Notes under the pieces: generated by a model | Seen by the model: only the letters and a program-made list of their open reading frames with translations | The model's database searches: none | What the model was told of the DNA's origin: nothing | DNA from: Patiria miniata | Taxonomy: Eukaryota > Echinodermata > Asteroidea > Valvatida > Asterinidae | Length of the DNA stretch: 64,000 bases | Assembly (NCBI RefSeq): GCF_015706575.1 | Contig: NW_024037051.1 | Span: 15,659,016-15,723,015, forward strand | Direction: 5' to 3' | Program-made: the position numbers and the translations under genes | In this document: positions 12,801 through 24,800 of the stretch, piece after piece | Position numbering within the stretch: position 1 is the first letter of the stretch | Layout: each line of letters opens with the position of its first letter

Positions 12801-15800
12801 TAATTTTTATTTTTTAAAGTCGTCACCTGAGACAGACTTTTAAATTTCCAGTCGCTTTTTGATTACAGGATCCTTAATCAATAATTCTGAACTGCAGTGA
12901 ATAGTTTTTCAACAACTTAGCGCAAGGGCGACTTGGCAAACAGGAAGTTCGCGCTATACCTCAAAATACGGTCTTGTTGTGCCATTCGACTTTCATTTCT
13001 GGAAGAAAATTTGACCACTTTTACGTTGCGGATTCGCTTTGAACACCCAGTAAGTGCGACCGGAATTGAGACCAATATCCCCGGTGCGGATACGTTGGCC
13101 CTGTACTACGGGGGCTCAGTGGAAAAAAAGTCCCGTGCACTGATAGCATCCGTGTATGTGTGGACACACTTTCGGAAAAATAGCTAGACTACATCTCGCA
13201 TCAGTATGACATGTCGAAAAATGTGCCCGGTGAAATGTGATAACTGAGGCGACAACTTTTCCCGGAGACATAATTTCTAATATCAATCACAGCTGAACCG
13301 GCGCTTTCACTACGGTAGGCCTACATTATTACGGTGACTGAGTCAAACTACTGTACCGAAGCCTACACGGGAATAAAATAATAACAAAAAACCCAAATCC
13401 CAAAGTCGAAAAAATCTCGTGTGAATCTGTTGTTAAGCTTGTTATGACGTCTTGTTCAGACTTTGAAGTTCCGTCGCGCCGGTACGGTGGCAATTATTTT
13501 TTTGTGCAACCAAAATAGTCAGCGACCATAATGCGTATGCGTCAGTTACGGCTCCTCCAGAGTCATGTGTAAAAGAATAAAAAGTCAAATTTTGTTCCAT
13601 CGATAAATTTAGGACTTGATAATGATTAAACACATTTTAGGAAAGAAAATTCACTCAAAATAATGAATCACGCATGCGTGTTACGGGTAAATGGAAAAGC
13701 GTGTAAATTGTCAAGAGAGGGCGCCCTAGACCAAAATTGGTCTAGCATGCACATGTGCTGGAGAATTTTCGCCACATATCAGTGGCGGTTTTTAAAAACC
13801 TAAAAATTGAGGCTGTACTGGGTAAGTTAAGATTGACAACTTCCAAGCCGTTACTTTGTGACTTTGTTTAAACAGAAATTAAGAACTAAAGACTCTTGCG
13901 AACTCATTAAAACCTAGTTTTAAATGTCCTCCGAAATGTTGAAAATGTTTCGTCTGCACGCACATGTAATAAAACACGTGACGATACGGCCTTTCATTTT
14001 TGCCTCCGGCTGCCAGCGCAACATGCCCAACGTACGTGCGCATTATTGGTACCGTACCCATGCCGTACCGTTGTTAAATGAATACCTGTACTTTTTTTTT
14101 GAAACGTTTAATCTTGTTTTCAGACATGATTTACAAAAACAAAAAGATGAAAAATGATACTTAAACTAAAGTTTTGGTAGAATTGTCAAGGCCAACACAA
14201 ATTTAACTTTTTGAATAGCAAAATGTGCACTTATATTTGAAATTCCAGTATTGTTGATGTACCCTAACGTGGCGCGGCCCCTAACGTGGCGCACTTTGAT
14301 TTTTCGCCTGTAGCGCCTAGCTAGAGCAAAAGTTTTAACTGAAATTTCACAGAAAGTGAAATTTCATCAAGTTATAAACACTCCCGTTCATAAATCGCGA
14401 ATTTATTTACCCGCTACAAAGTTAAAAGAAAAACTTATTTTGGCGTGATTTTCCGATTTCATTTTCAAGTGCAAAGTGAACCCTTTGAAAATGCCCCGAA
14501 AAATAAGAAAATAATTTTGTGACAAACATCTGGCTGGGTATGTAAGTAGAGATAAGAATGATTTATCAGAATTTATCAAGTTTTCAGAGATTCTTAAATG
14601 TTAATTTGGAATTTTCCGAGATTTATTTAAGTGCGCCACGTTAGGGAACACTCCGCCAAATTGTGCCCAATTTCCGGACGCCACCGTTTTTTAATTTCGG
14701 CTTAAATTTTATGAAACCGAAATTGTTCACAAAGGTTAAACAGCAAGCATTAATAAGGTAAAAGTACCAGTATTTCACTGCATAAATTTGAGGTTTGTCA
14801 ACAAAGAGGTTTGGCAACACTACACAAGGAAATGTGGGTAAGCTTCGAAGTGCGCCACGTTAGGGAACACGACTATATAGGCCCCCCCCCCCCCCCCCCC
14901 TAGCCATGGACATGCTTCTACTAGTACTAGTTCTAGGGAAAGATTCCCATATCTGGCCATCCCTTTTCACCCTGTGCACAAACGGTATGAGACTAGTCTG
15001 AAAATTTAGAAGTGTTTCTCAGCATGGAGGAAGGAACACAGTAGATAAAATACTTCAATATTTTCCCTGGTAAATTTGATTTATCACTCAGGACATATGC
15101 CTATTATTATCACATTCTGATGGCTGATAGGTCACTGAAAGTGAAAGGAAAAATTAGTGATGGCTAGATATGGGAATATTTCTGCTTCTAGTTCTAAACT
15201 TAAGTGAAAAGAATGAATTGTGTTCAACTTCAAGAGAGAAAAAAGTTCATAAATTCCATTTGTCTGCTACCTCAGCTGGTTAAGCTTGACTGAAGCCTAA
15301 AACAAACGCACAATGTCCAATTTGGAATATTCTGTGGGGCCCAGTATTTCTTTTGTTTTCAATTTTTTCGGCTAACATTTTTCGTTTCCTTTCTTGTCTG
15401 TTCATTCAGGCTGCAAGGAAGGAATGCAGTGCAACGCAGACTGCAACATCCACGCAGACAATGAGGACTCTGGATTCTTGAGAGACAAATCTCACTTGCC
15501 CGTTTCCAGTTTGCGCTTTGGTGACACTGGTACATTCGATGATGACGAATATGGCTACTACGAGCTTGGCCCACTCAGGTGTAAGTTGTGTAGGCCAATA
15601 GAAGCCATTTGTAGTCTAGAGCTCTGAACATTAGCGTATACATTTAAAAGACCAGTCCAACACTTCTTCAGTATATAGGCCTACTACACGAATACAAATA
15701 AGGTGTTTAAACAAAACTCAAACAAACAAAAACACAAAAACAAAAAGGAAACAAACCAAAAACAAACAAACAGACATTGAACAAAAAAACACCTCTCAAG

Positions 15801-18800
15801 AAAAAAAAATTCAAGTAACAATGTCAATGCTCCATTTCACCAATTGGCTTGTTAAAGCCTTTATACTATTTAAATTGTCAAATTTCAACATTTAAACAAG
15901 ATGGTGCAGAGTGATAGAAAATGCAAATAGGTCAGAGGTTTTTCACTGTCCAACAACTCTCCCCCACCCACAGGCAGATAGCATCTAACGGAAAGAATGT
16001 TGCAACCTGACGCTGCTTTTTATGCCCCGCGGCGAAGCCGAAGGGCCATACTGTTTCCGCCTTGTCCTTCCGTGGGTGGGTGGGTGTGTGGGTGGGTGTG
16101 AGCTTGTCTTACATACGCAGTGTGGACTTCCGAACAAAAGACGTCCACATAATGTAGGTAGCACCGACGTTGTGTGGACTTGCCCACGTCCACACAGTGT
16201 TTCCCCATTTCTGGAAAACAGGTTTAGAGGCATTTTTGGGTTAGGTTTATCTGTAGCAGAATGAAGAGAAACACTAAAGGGAATCATTGAAAAAAAATTG
16301 GGTTGTAAGAGTTTTCACAGTTTGAGAAAAATGAGTTTTTCCACTGGTGTTCCTTAACTACACGAAAAGAAAGGAAAGTCCACACTAGGTATGTGAAACA
16401 AGTCTGGGTGTGTGTGTGTGTGTGGGTGGGTGGGTGTGTGTCCGGACAAATCTTGTCAGTGCGATAACTTGAGAAATACTTAACATATGAACTTCAAATT
16501 TGGTTTGTGTATTGTTCTTGGTAATCCTAAGAAACCTATTGCATTTGGGGCCAAAAGGTCAAGGGTCAATGTCACAGTGGCTAAAACAAAAGAAATTTTG
16601 TCAGCGCGATAACTTGAGAATTACTTTACATATGAACTTCAAATTTGGTTTGTGGATTGTCCTTGGCAATCCTAAGAAGCCTATTGCATTTGGGGCCAAA
16701 AGGTCAAGGGTCAATGTCACAGTGGCTAAAACAAAAGAAATTTTGTCAGCGCGATAACTTGAAAAAATACTTTACATATGAACTTCAAATTTGGTTTGTG
16801 TATTGTTCTTGGTAATCCTAAGAAACCTATTGCATTTGGGGCCAAAAGGTCAAGGGTCAATGTCACAGTGGCTAAAACAAAAGAAATTTTGTCAGCGCGA
16901 TAACTTGAGAAATACTTTACATATGAACTTCAAATTTGGTTTGTGGATTGTCCTTGGCAATCCTAAGAAGCCTATTGCATTTGGGGCCAAAAGGTCAAGG
17001 GTCAATGTCACAGTGGCTAAAACAAAAGAAATTTTGTCAGCGCGATAACTTGAAAAAATACTTTACATATGAACTTCAAATTTGGTTTGTGTATTGTTCT
17101 TGGTAATCCTAAGAAGCCTATTGCATTTTGGGCCGAAAGGTCAAGGGTCAAGGTCACAATGGCTGAAACAATAGAAATTTTGTCAGTGCGATAACTTGAG
17201 AAATACTTTACATATGAACTTCAAATTTGGTTTGTGGATTGTCCTTGGCAATCCTAAGAAGCCTTTTGCATTTGGGGCCAAAAGGTCAAGGGTCAAGGTC
17301 ACAGTGGCTAACACAAAAGAAATTTTGTCAGCGTGATAACTTAATTGAGATATACTTTACGTATGAACTTCAAATTTGGTTTGTGGATTGTCCTTGGCAA
17401 TACTAAGAAGCCTATTGCATTTGGGGCCAAAAGGTCAAGGGTCAAGGTCACAGTGGTTAAAACAAAAGAAATTTTGTCAGCGTGATAACTTGAGAAATAC
17501 TTTACATATGAACTTCAAATTTGGTTTGTGGATTGTCCTTGGCAATCCTAAGAAGCCTATTGCATTTGGGGCCAAAAGGTCAAGGGTCAAGGTCACAGTG
17601 GCTAAAACAATAGAAATCTTGTATTTATTCTGAGATCATAGGGATTCGGGATTAATTCATATAAAACCTACAGAAGACACTAATGCTGTCAATGAACGTT
17701 CCATGTGACCAAGGTACATAAGTTGATGTTAAAAGAGTGGTGTTATGTCATGGGAACAGTCACGGTTGTGGGGCATTTGTGTTTGTAAACACACCTGACT
17801 TGTTTCTTCATATATCATCTCAATGAAGGTCCGTCAAAGCAAAAATGATAATGAGACATGAATTTGGGACTGAGAAACATTTCCAATTTTGTTAAGAAAT
17901 ACTTAGAAAATGTTCTTGACGCTCCATAGACTTTGTACACAACCACTGAAGTAGCGTCAGGTTGCAACATTCTTTCCCATCTAACACCAGGGCATGCTCC
18001 CCTGGATCGGCCAATGCCCTCCCTGCATATAGGGGACATACACATGTAATTTAACCCATAGGCACGGTGGTTTCACGCCCTACAGTGATAAAAGAGTAAA
18101 GAGTTAACCAGGTACTAATTAAATATTACCATTTCTCCTTGATTCTTTCTTAGGTAAAGGAGGCCCAGTTCATGGAGAACAAGGTCAGTATTCACTTAAG
18201 ATTTTTGTTACATTTTGTAGTGTGGAGTGTCATGGCTAGTGGTTAAGAGTATCGCACCGGACTCATGCTATGGTGTTTCAATGGCAGCAGAATGTGGGTT
18301 TGAGCCCGGGTCTGGACACTTATGCCCTCAAGCAAGGCACTTAACCATTATTGCTTCGTCCTTCGGATGTGACGTAAAGCCGTAGATCCCGCGTGTTGTG
18401 TAATGCAATGCACGTAAAAAGAACCCAGTAACACTTATCGCAAAGAGAAGGGGTTTGCCCCGGTGTTTCTGGCCTCCAGTTAAAACTCCCATGTGGAGTA
18501 TTTAGGAGAACCAACCGAGTACCAAGTGCCAAGTTAGGTTCTAGAGGTCCTTCTCAATAGTTTATGGTCACTCAGTGAAGAATAAAGGAAGTACTAAAAT
18601 AAAAAAATTTAAAAAAAAGATATTCGAATCAACGTGACAGTGTGTTGGCCAAGTATTCACAAAGATGCCATTATTTTGATTATGGGTAGGACTCTGACTA
18701 CATGGAAACGCCTTCTAATAATTTTTTTTAATGTATTTGTAAGAGGACTCAATTAGACTCTGATTATGCTGTGGCTGTAACATGTGGTAGTCAAAGAGTC

Positions 18801-21800
18801 ATGTAAATTGCATCAAATTCATTACCTTTGCTTTAACTGCAGAAATCCCGCTCATTGAGACCAACACCGAATACCATTACCGCTACGACCTTCCTCCCTT
18901 GGATAATGGCGATTTCCGGGTGGAGTTTGAAGTTCGTGCCCACAACGACGTTTTTCTGGGATTCTCAGAAACAAAGGGGGAGCAGAGTGACTTGGTCGAA
19001 CTCAGTAAGTGCAGAATGAGCCCAGACACTGTCAATGCTGTCTTTAGCCATGCTGTGTTTCGGCAACCAGCCGAAACAGCCTTTGTTTTCGTTAAGATTT
19101 TTTCTTCTCCTTTTTTCCTTTAAATTCAGTCATTTCGGCCCATAGCATTTGTACACATTTTTTTTGTTCCCGGCACTAAGTGTGTACATTTATACTTGGC
19201 GCACACTTAGACCATGTGTGCCGAACATTGACGTCATCATGAGTCACGTGACATCACAAAATAGGTGCATATTTTGAAGGATTATATCTCCAGAACTACT
19301 GGTCTGAAGTTGGTATGTACCTAGACCGGGATGTGTTATAGATGAAACTTGAAGTGACGTCACGATGACGTCAATTTTTTACATCATCATGGGTCACGTG
19401 TCGTCATCACAAAGTGTATATTTTGAAGTCCTATATCTACAGAACTGTAAGTCGGATTGGGTTGAAACTCGGTATGTAGGTAGACTCATGCGATTTTATA
19501 TGAATTTTATGAAGTTTTGGATCTTTAAGCCATATCTCACGAACGCAAGATGCTCCATTCAAAATTCTTGTTATTTTGTGTTTGTTAGGTAATAGGTATA
19601 TGCACACAATTTTGGAAAATGTGTTACGCCATTATGACGTCATCAAAAATGTGATTTTTTTTTAAACACTTATAAGGGAAGGTCCGATTGCCATGAAAAT
19701 TGGTGGGGAGGTAGATAATGGTACTGGTATGCAAATTAAGACCAACGTGACATCACAATGACTTCATCGGTTGATTGTTAATGATGTTTTTAATATTTTA
19801 AATTTTATTCTGCTTCCAAAATGTGTACACTTCCTTTCATCGGTTTGACTTCAAACTTGGTACAATGACAAAATGTTACTAATAAGTAAGCATAATGTGA
19901 ATAAGCCCTTTGTTCTGTTGCAACAGACATAGTATCTCTAGTTTTCTTATTTTTTTTTCAGACATGGGTGGATGGGGAAACAGCAAAACAGTGTTCCGCA
20001 AGTGTAAGCAGTGCACGCCCCAAGCCATCTGGAAAGAGAACAACGTAGTCAGCTGGGAGGAATCAAAAGGGTGGGAACTTAGGACAAGCTGTCCAATGTC
20101 TAAATTGTCTTTGTTTTTTTTTCTCTGAATTTATTTTGTGCTTGAAATTTTGGGTTCAAGGATTGACTGTTACTGATGATTTTACCAATGTGGAGCGTGG
20201 CATTCTGAAAAAAAATAATTCGAAACGAGATTTTCAAATTTTCTAGCGTAAAGTTATCCGTTTTATCATTGATGTAAATCTAAACAAAAGGATAGGTTTG
20301 AAATGTTGAACATCTTTGCAAAAGACTCATTATCAAAAAGAAAACCCATTCAATAAATTATCTCAACCCAGCACAGAAGTACATGCGTTAAGTCAGAATT
20401 CATTTTTAAAGAAATAAAAGAAGATCCTTGTGATCATGATTTAAAGCTACAGTCCATCATTTGCAGCTATCCAAAAAGTAACTGACGTAATAATTGTTGA
20501 AAAGCATACTTGGTTGAAAGATAGTAATGGCACTTAACACCCTGTGCAATTATTCTTTATGGCATGCTGTCATTTTGAAGAAGTCAACGAAAGAAGGCCT
20601 TTCCAACGATGCGTCTAAAGACATCGTTGGAAATTTCCGTTTGTATTTCTTTTATTCGGCAAAGTGCGCGCAAGCTTTGACACGACGCACACGCGTGCGC
20701 GGTTGCTATAATTTGTCGGATCAGTGCGCGACATCACAGAGCTGCAATCGGCCCAGTGAGAACATGTCTCGGACGCTGAATTCAGGCCCAATTCAAAACA
20801 TGATTCAGCAACTTTTGATTTGAAATCGAGATCCTACAATGTTGTTTTTCTCGAAATGTACAGCTGAAGCTGAGCTGAAACTTCATCAGGTCAGTTGTTC
20901 AGCACCCTTCTTTAGATTTTGAGAACTTTGATTGCTTTAAACGAACAAAATGCACAAATTACAAATGATAGACTGTACCTTTAGTACTTCCTGCAAATAC
21001 CTTTAGAGTGTCCATAAATGCTGCAAATACTATGATTGGTTGTGCTTGAATTTGTTTATACAGATACTGGGTGGACTGGAGCGATGGCTGTTTCCGTCTT
21101 GGACGTGCTGGGGCGAGTCAGTCACTCTCCTGGTGCCCACCAAGAATAAAAAACTGGAAATATGTGGCTTTCACGACCGGATATGGCAGTAGGGGAAAGT
21201 TTTGGTTCAACAGCTTCCATTCCAAAGGTAATCCTTGGGTCAAAGGTGACGGCTTTCTATCCATTTGGGTTTTACAACATTTTAACTTGATTCGGAAGTA
21301 CAAGACTAGGCTGCTTTCTTTGCAACTTTTGAAAACGTTTTCTCTTAACGTACAGTTCAACACTTCTGCCAGCATGAAACTGCCTACGTCAACTGTGGCA
21401 GCAAGTACGTCAACATCATCAATGCCAACTACGGGCGAAGCAGCACCGACGTCTGCCCTGGTGATTCCATGCGCTCAACCGAGTGTTTCTCACCCAAATC
21501 CCGGAGTGTCATCGGCAAGCTTTGCCATGGGGCTCACTCATGCCGCGTGGAAGTGAACAACGGTGTGTTCGGAGATCCTTGCTCTGGAACTTTCAAATAC
21601 TTGAAGGTGCATTTTCTTTTTAAACTAGATATATTTTTTGTTTTCCCTTAGTTGTCCATTACTGCACTGTCCGACACTGCAGAACACTAAAACCGTGGTA
21701 TGTGGGGTGGTTTTCAACTGCCCTGTAGGGCCTAAAAGCAGTTTTATTTACTCACACATATTTTGTATTACAGTGTACTTCTTCAATGTTTGGTTGGTTC

Positions 21801-24800
21801 GAATCTGATGTATAGAGCAGCGGGTACCGTATTAACTATTCATAAGATGGAATTGTTGCGTCGGGGTGATGTAAATCAAATTTGGTTTTGCACTTCACCA
21901 GCCAACCGATCCCATTAGCTCGGTGGTCGAGTGGTAAGACATCTGCACTAGAAAGCAGGTGGTCATGGGTTCAAGTCCCACCCGAGTGATTTTTTCCAAC
22001 TTTCACTGGGGAGGTAACACACTGAGTATACACTGTTTATATGTCGGTGAAGGGCAAAATATAATTTCATTGTACCTCTTGAGGAATCTACACTGGGGGG
22101 AGGCCGCTCTTGCCACCTATCCCCCAATATTTCCACTGCCCCAGGGGGAGGGAGGCGATTCTCCAGCAAACACAACTATTTCTAGGTTTAGAAAGACAAT
22201 TGGGGTAAAGTGGTTTGCTCAAGTACACAACAAACGAACAGGGAGCTAGAGTTAAAACCCCAGACACTATGATCACATATCACAAACCTTTTACCATTTC
22301 CTACCTTAAAAATGTTTGAGTTAATTCCTAGTTGTATTTAACACGCCCTGTCCCACAGGTGAAATACCAGTGCTTGCCAGAAAAGCAAGAGAAGTACTTC
22401 ATCCCTGACGCCTGCCTAGAGCATCAGTGCAACACCCGGGGTGGGGAATGCGTCCCTGTCAGCGGCTCGGAGTACCGGTGTGCATGCAGGGCCGGGTTCC
22501 ATGGCGAACATTGCGAACACGGTGAGAGTACCTTGCCATCATAAAAAATTATCAGTCACTCCTTCCTAATGTGGTGCGGCGACGCGGCTTTTTTTTTTTT
22601 TACCTGATTTTTTTGCTTCAAATGTCGGCTGATGACTGCAAATGGTGCCCGACTAAACTTAGTGCAAATATATGGGAGTCCAGAGAGGCCACATAAAGCT
22701 TATTGTCGACCATAACCCAATCTAAAAACACGTTAAAATTGTGCAGCAGCAGGATTCCAGTTAAACGAGTGAGTTTGGCGGTTTTGAGACATCATCTTTC
22801 ATTGAAAAAAACCTTTTTCATTTTGCCGACGTGCATGGCTACGGCGACGCGCGCGCATACCAGAAACCGGAGCCTTTTTTTGTGGCCTTAGTCAACTAGC
22901 CCAGTGGGCTACTGAAAATAATGGTAACGTTTTAAAAGTGTTTAACGACTGTGCTTTCAGAGTATGCCCTATGCCGTGCTTGGGGAGATCCCCATTACAC
23001 TCAGTTCAGCGGCCGGTGCTTCAACTACCAGGGCAAGTGCAAGTACATCCTGGCACAGCCCTGTGTGGAAGATGCCGACAGGTGGGTTCGACATTGCCTA
23101 TCTGTTTGTTAGTTTGTTCCTTTGTCTGTTCATATGAATTCCTTTGGGGAACTCACCCACCGGGCCAGTTTTTATGTGCAACCTCTATGAGAGAACGCGG
23201 CGAAAAAAATCATTGAAAACAGGCCTTTTTTCACATCTGTCGCCACCACTTCATTATTCGACAGGGTATACCTTAGATCTCACTACAGTGTGACCCTGAC
23301 AATATACTCTTTCAGAAAATGAAAGAAAAACTGAATAAAACACTGAGTTTCACTCGCGAATTGATGTTAAACATTGCATTTTCAGTCAAAAATCTCCCTG
23401 TTTTGTGTGTAAACCGAGCGTTCAGCCAAGAACTGGTCCATTAACATCATCATAACGTTAAATAGCCCCACCTGGGAGCTTAGATCTCTCGAGTCATTTT
23501 TCTTCGTCTCGTCAGCTTTCCAACAATATAACCCTTATTGTGATTGGTTAAAGTTTAGGCTCGCGTGTATTCATTTACTAAAGAATTGTACATCTAAACT
23601 CCAATAAAATTTGCCGTTGCTCAATGGCTCAGTGCGTAGGGTCTGTTTATTGTACACGTGCTAGGCAGCGCTACTGTATATACACAGAGCCCGGGAGCTC
23701 TTATCTCTATGTGTCCAAGGTCATCTGGCTGTGCGCTTTGGCCAGTTTACATGGGGTCCTTTTGACCACAAAGGATTTGATATGTATGCGTTGCTCAGTT
23801 TGCGTCATTTTTTCTTTGTATGCTGTGTTTGTGTCATTTGATGTTGGTTGTTGTGTTTATTACATCCCTGTAACCCTAATTTCATTCTCACACTTCTTCA
23901 GTCAGTTTCGTCACTGATCCTGGAACACAGTTGTCATTGCGTCACTTTCTTGTCATTATATTCATTAGGACTTTCAAGATCGTTGGCGTTAACGTGGCAC
24001 CCGAATGGAACAAGAAAGTTTCCTTCAATCGACAGCTGGAGGTCCAGATTGGCGGAACGGTAAAGCACAGAAACGAAGAGAAAACCAACCTTGCCATGTC
24101 CAGCCCAACTGAGATTCACCATCAGTAACCTTTACTACAGTTATAATGTCCATGTTGGCTCAGCACATGACTATGCCCTCAGTGTGAAAAAAAATGCAAA
24201 ACTTTACTGTCGCTGCCTTATTCCCATTGTACGGGTTTGCACATGTCGAGAGAGTGTGTTGTTGGCATTTTATGCCAATGCTGTAAATGGTCCATTCCAT
24301 TTGACAAAAAAAAGATACATTTTACCATATTCCATCTCATCACTGGCACACCATTCAAGTAAAAGGTCCCTGTGCGTTCGGTACCACATTTTGAGGCTGT
24401 GATGCTTGTAATTCCGAAGATTTCATAAACTATAAACTTTCAGCTGGGTCCACTTCTGCATGGATTTGGCCATACCCATCATGTTAGAGATTGGCAATTC
24501 AGTTGTAACAAACTGACTTTTAGAGTAAACAAAAATGTAATCTTACATTGGTCTTCCAGGAAGTCTTCCTCCTGCAGAACAAGCAAGTTGTCATCAACAA
24601 CAACATCAACAATGTGCCTTGCTCCGCAGGCGAAGACGTCAATATCGACATGGATGGCAAATATGTGGTGAGTAAAAGGGACAGTTTTCAGAGAGCTGCT
24701 AAGCTGGGTCTCAGTACAGAAGAATTTGTTTTTGCAAATACAGGTCTGCTAGTGAGTATAGACAGTGTTCGGATTTAATTTTCGCTATCTTTCTTCTTAA

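Noticed and set aside
13727-13746. Short palindrome CTAGACC..GGTCTAG
   Set aside because: Only 9-bp arms, no neighbours or repeats to support a function.
16448-17625. CRISPR-like direct repeats
   Set aside because: Units are ~146 bp with no unique spacers, in a eukaryotic intron; it is satellite-type DNA.
16500-17633. Three 85-residue open frames with near-identical sequence
   Set aside because: They lie within the 146-bp tandem array and repeat with it; the frame stays open because two units span ~291 bp, a multiple of three. No start, splice or domain evidence.
21915-21990. tRNA gene candidate
   Set aside because: A and B boxes are present but the ends do not pair as an acceptor stem and the unit continues into SINE sequence with a second copy at 52680.
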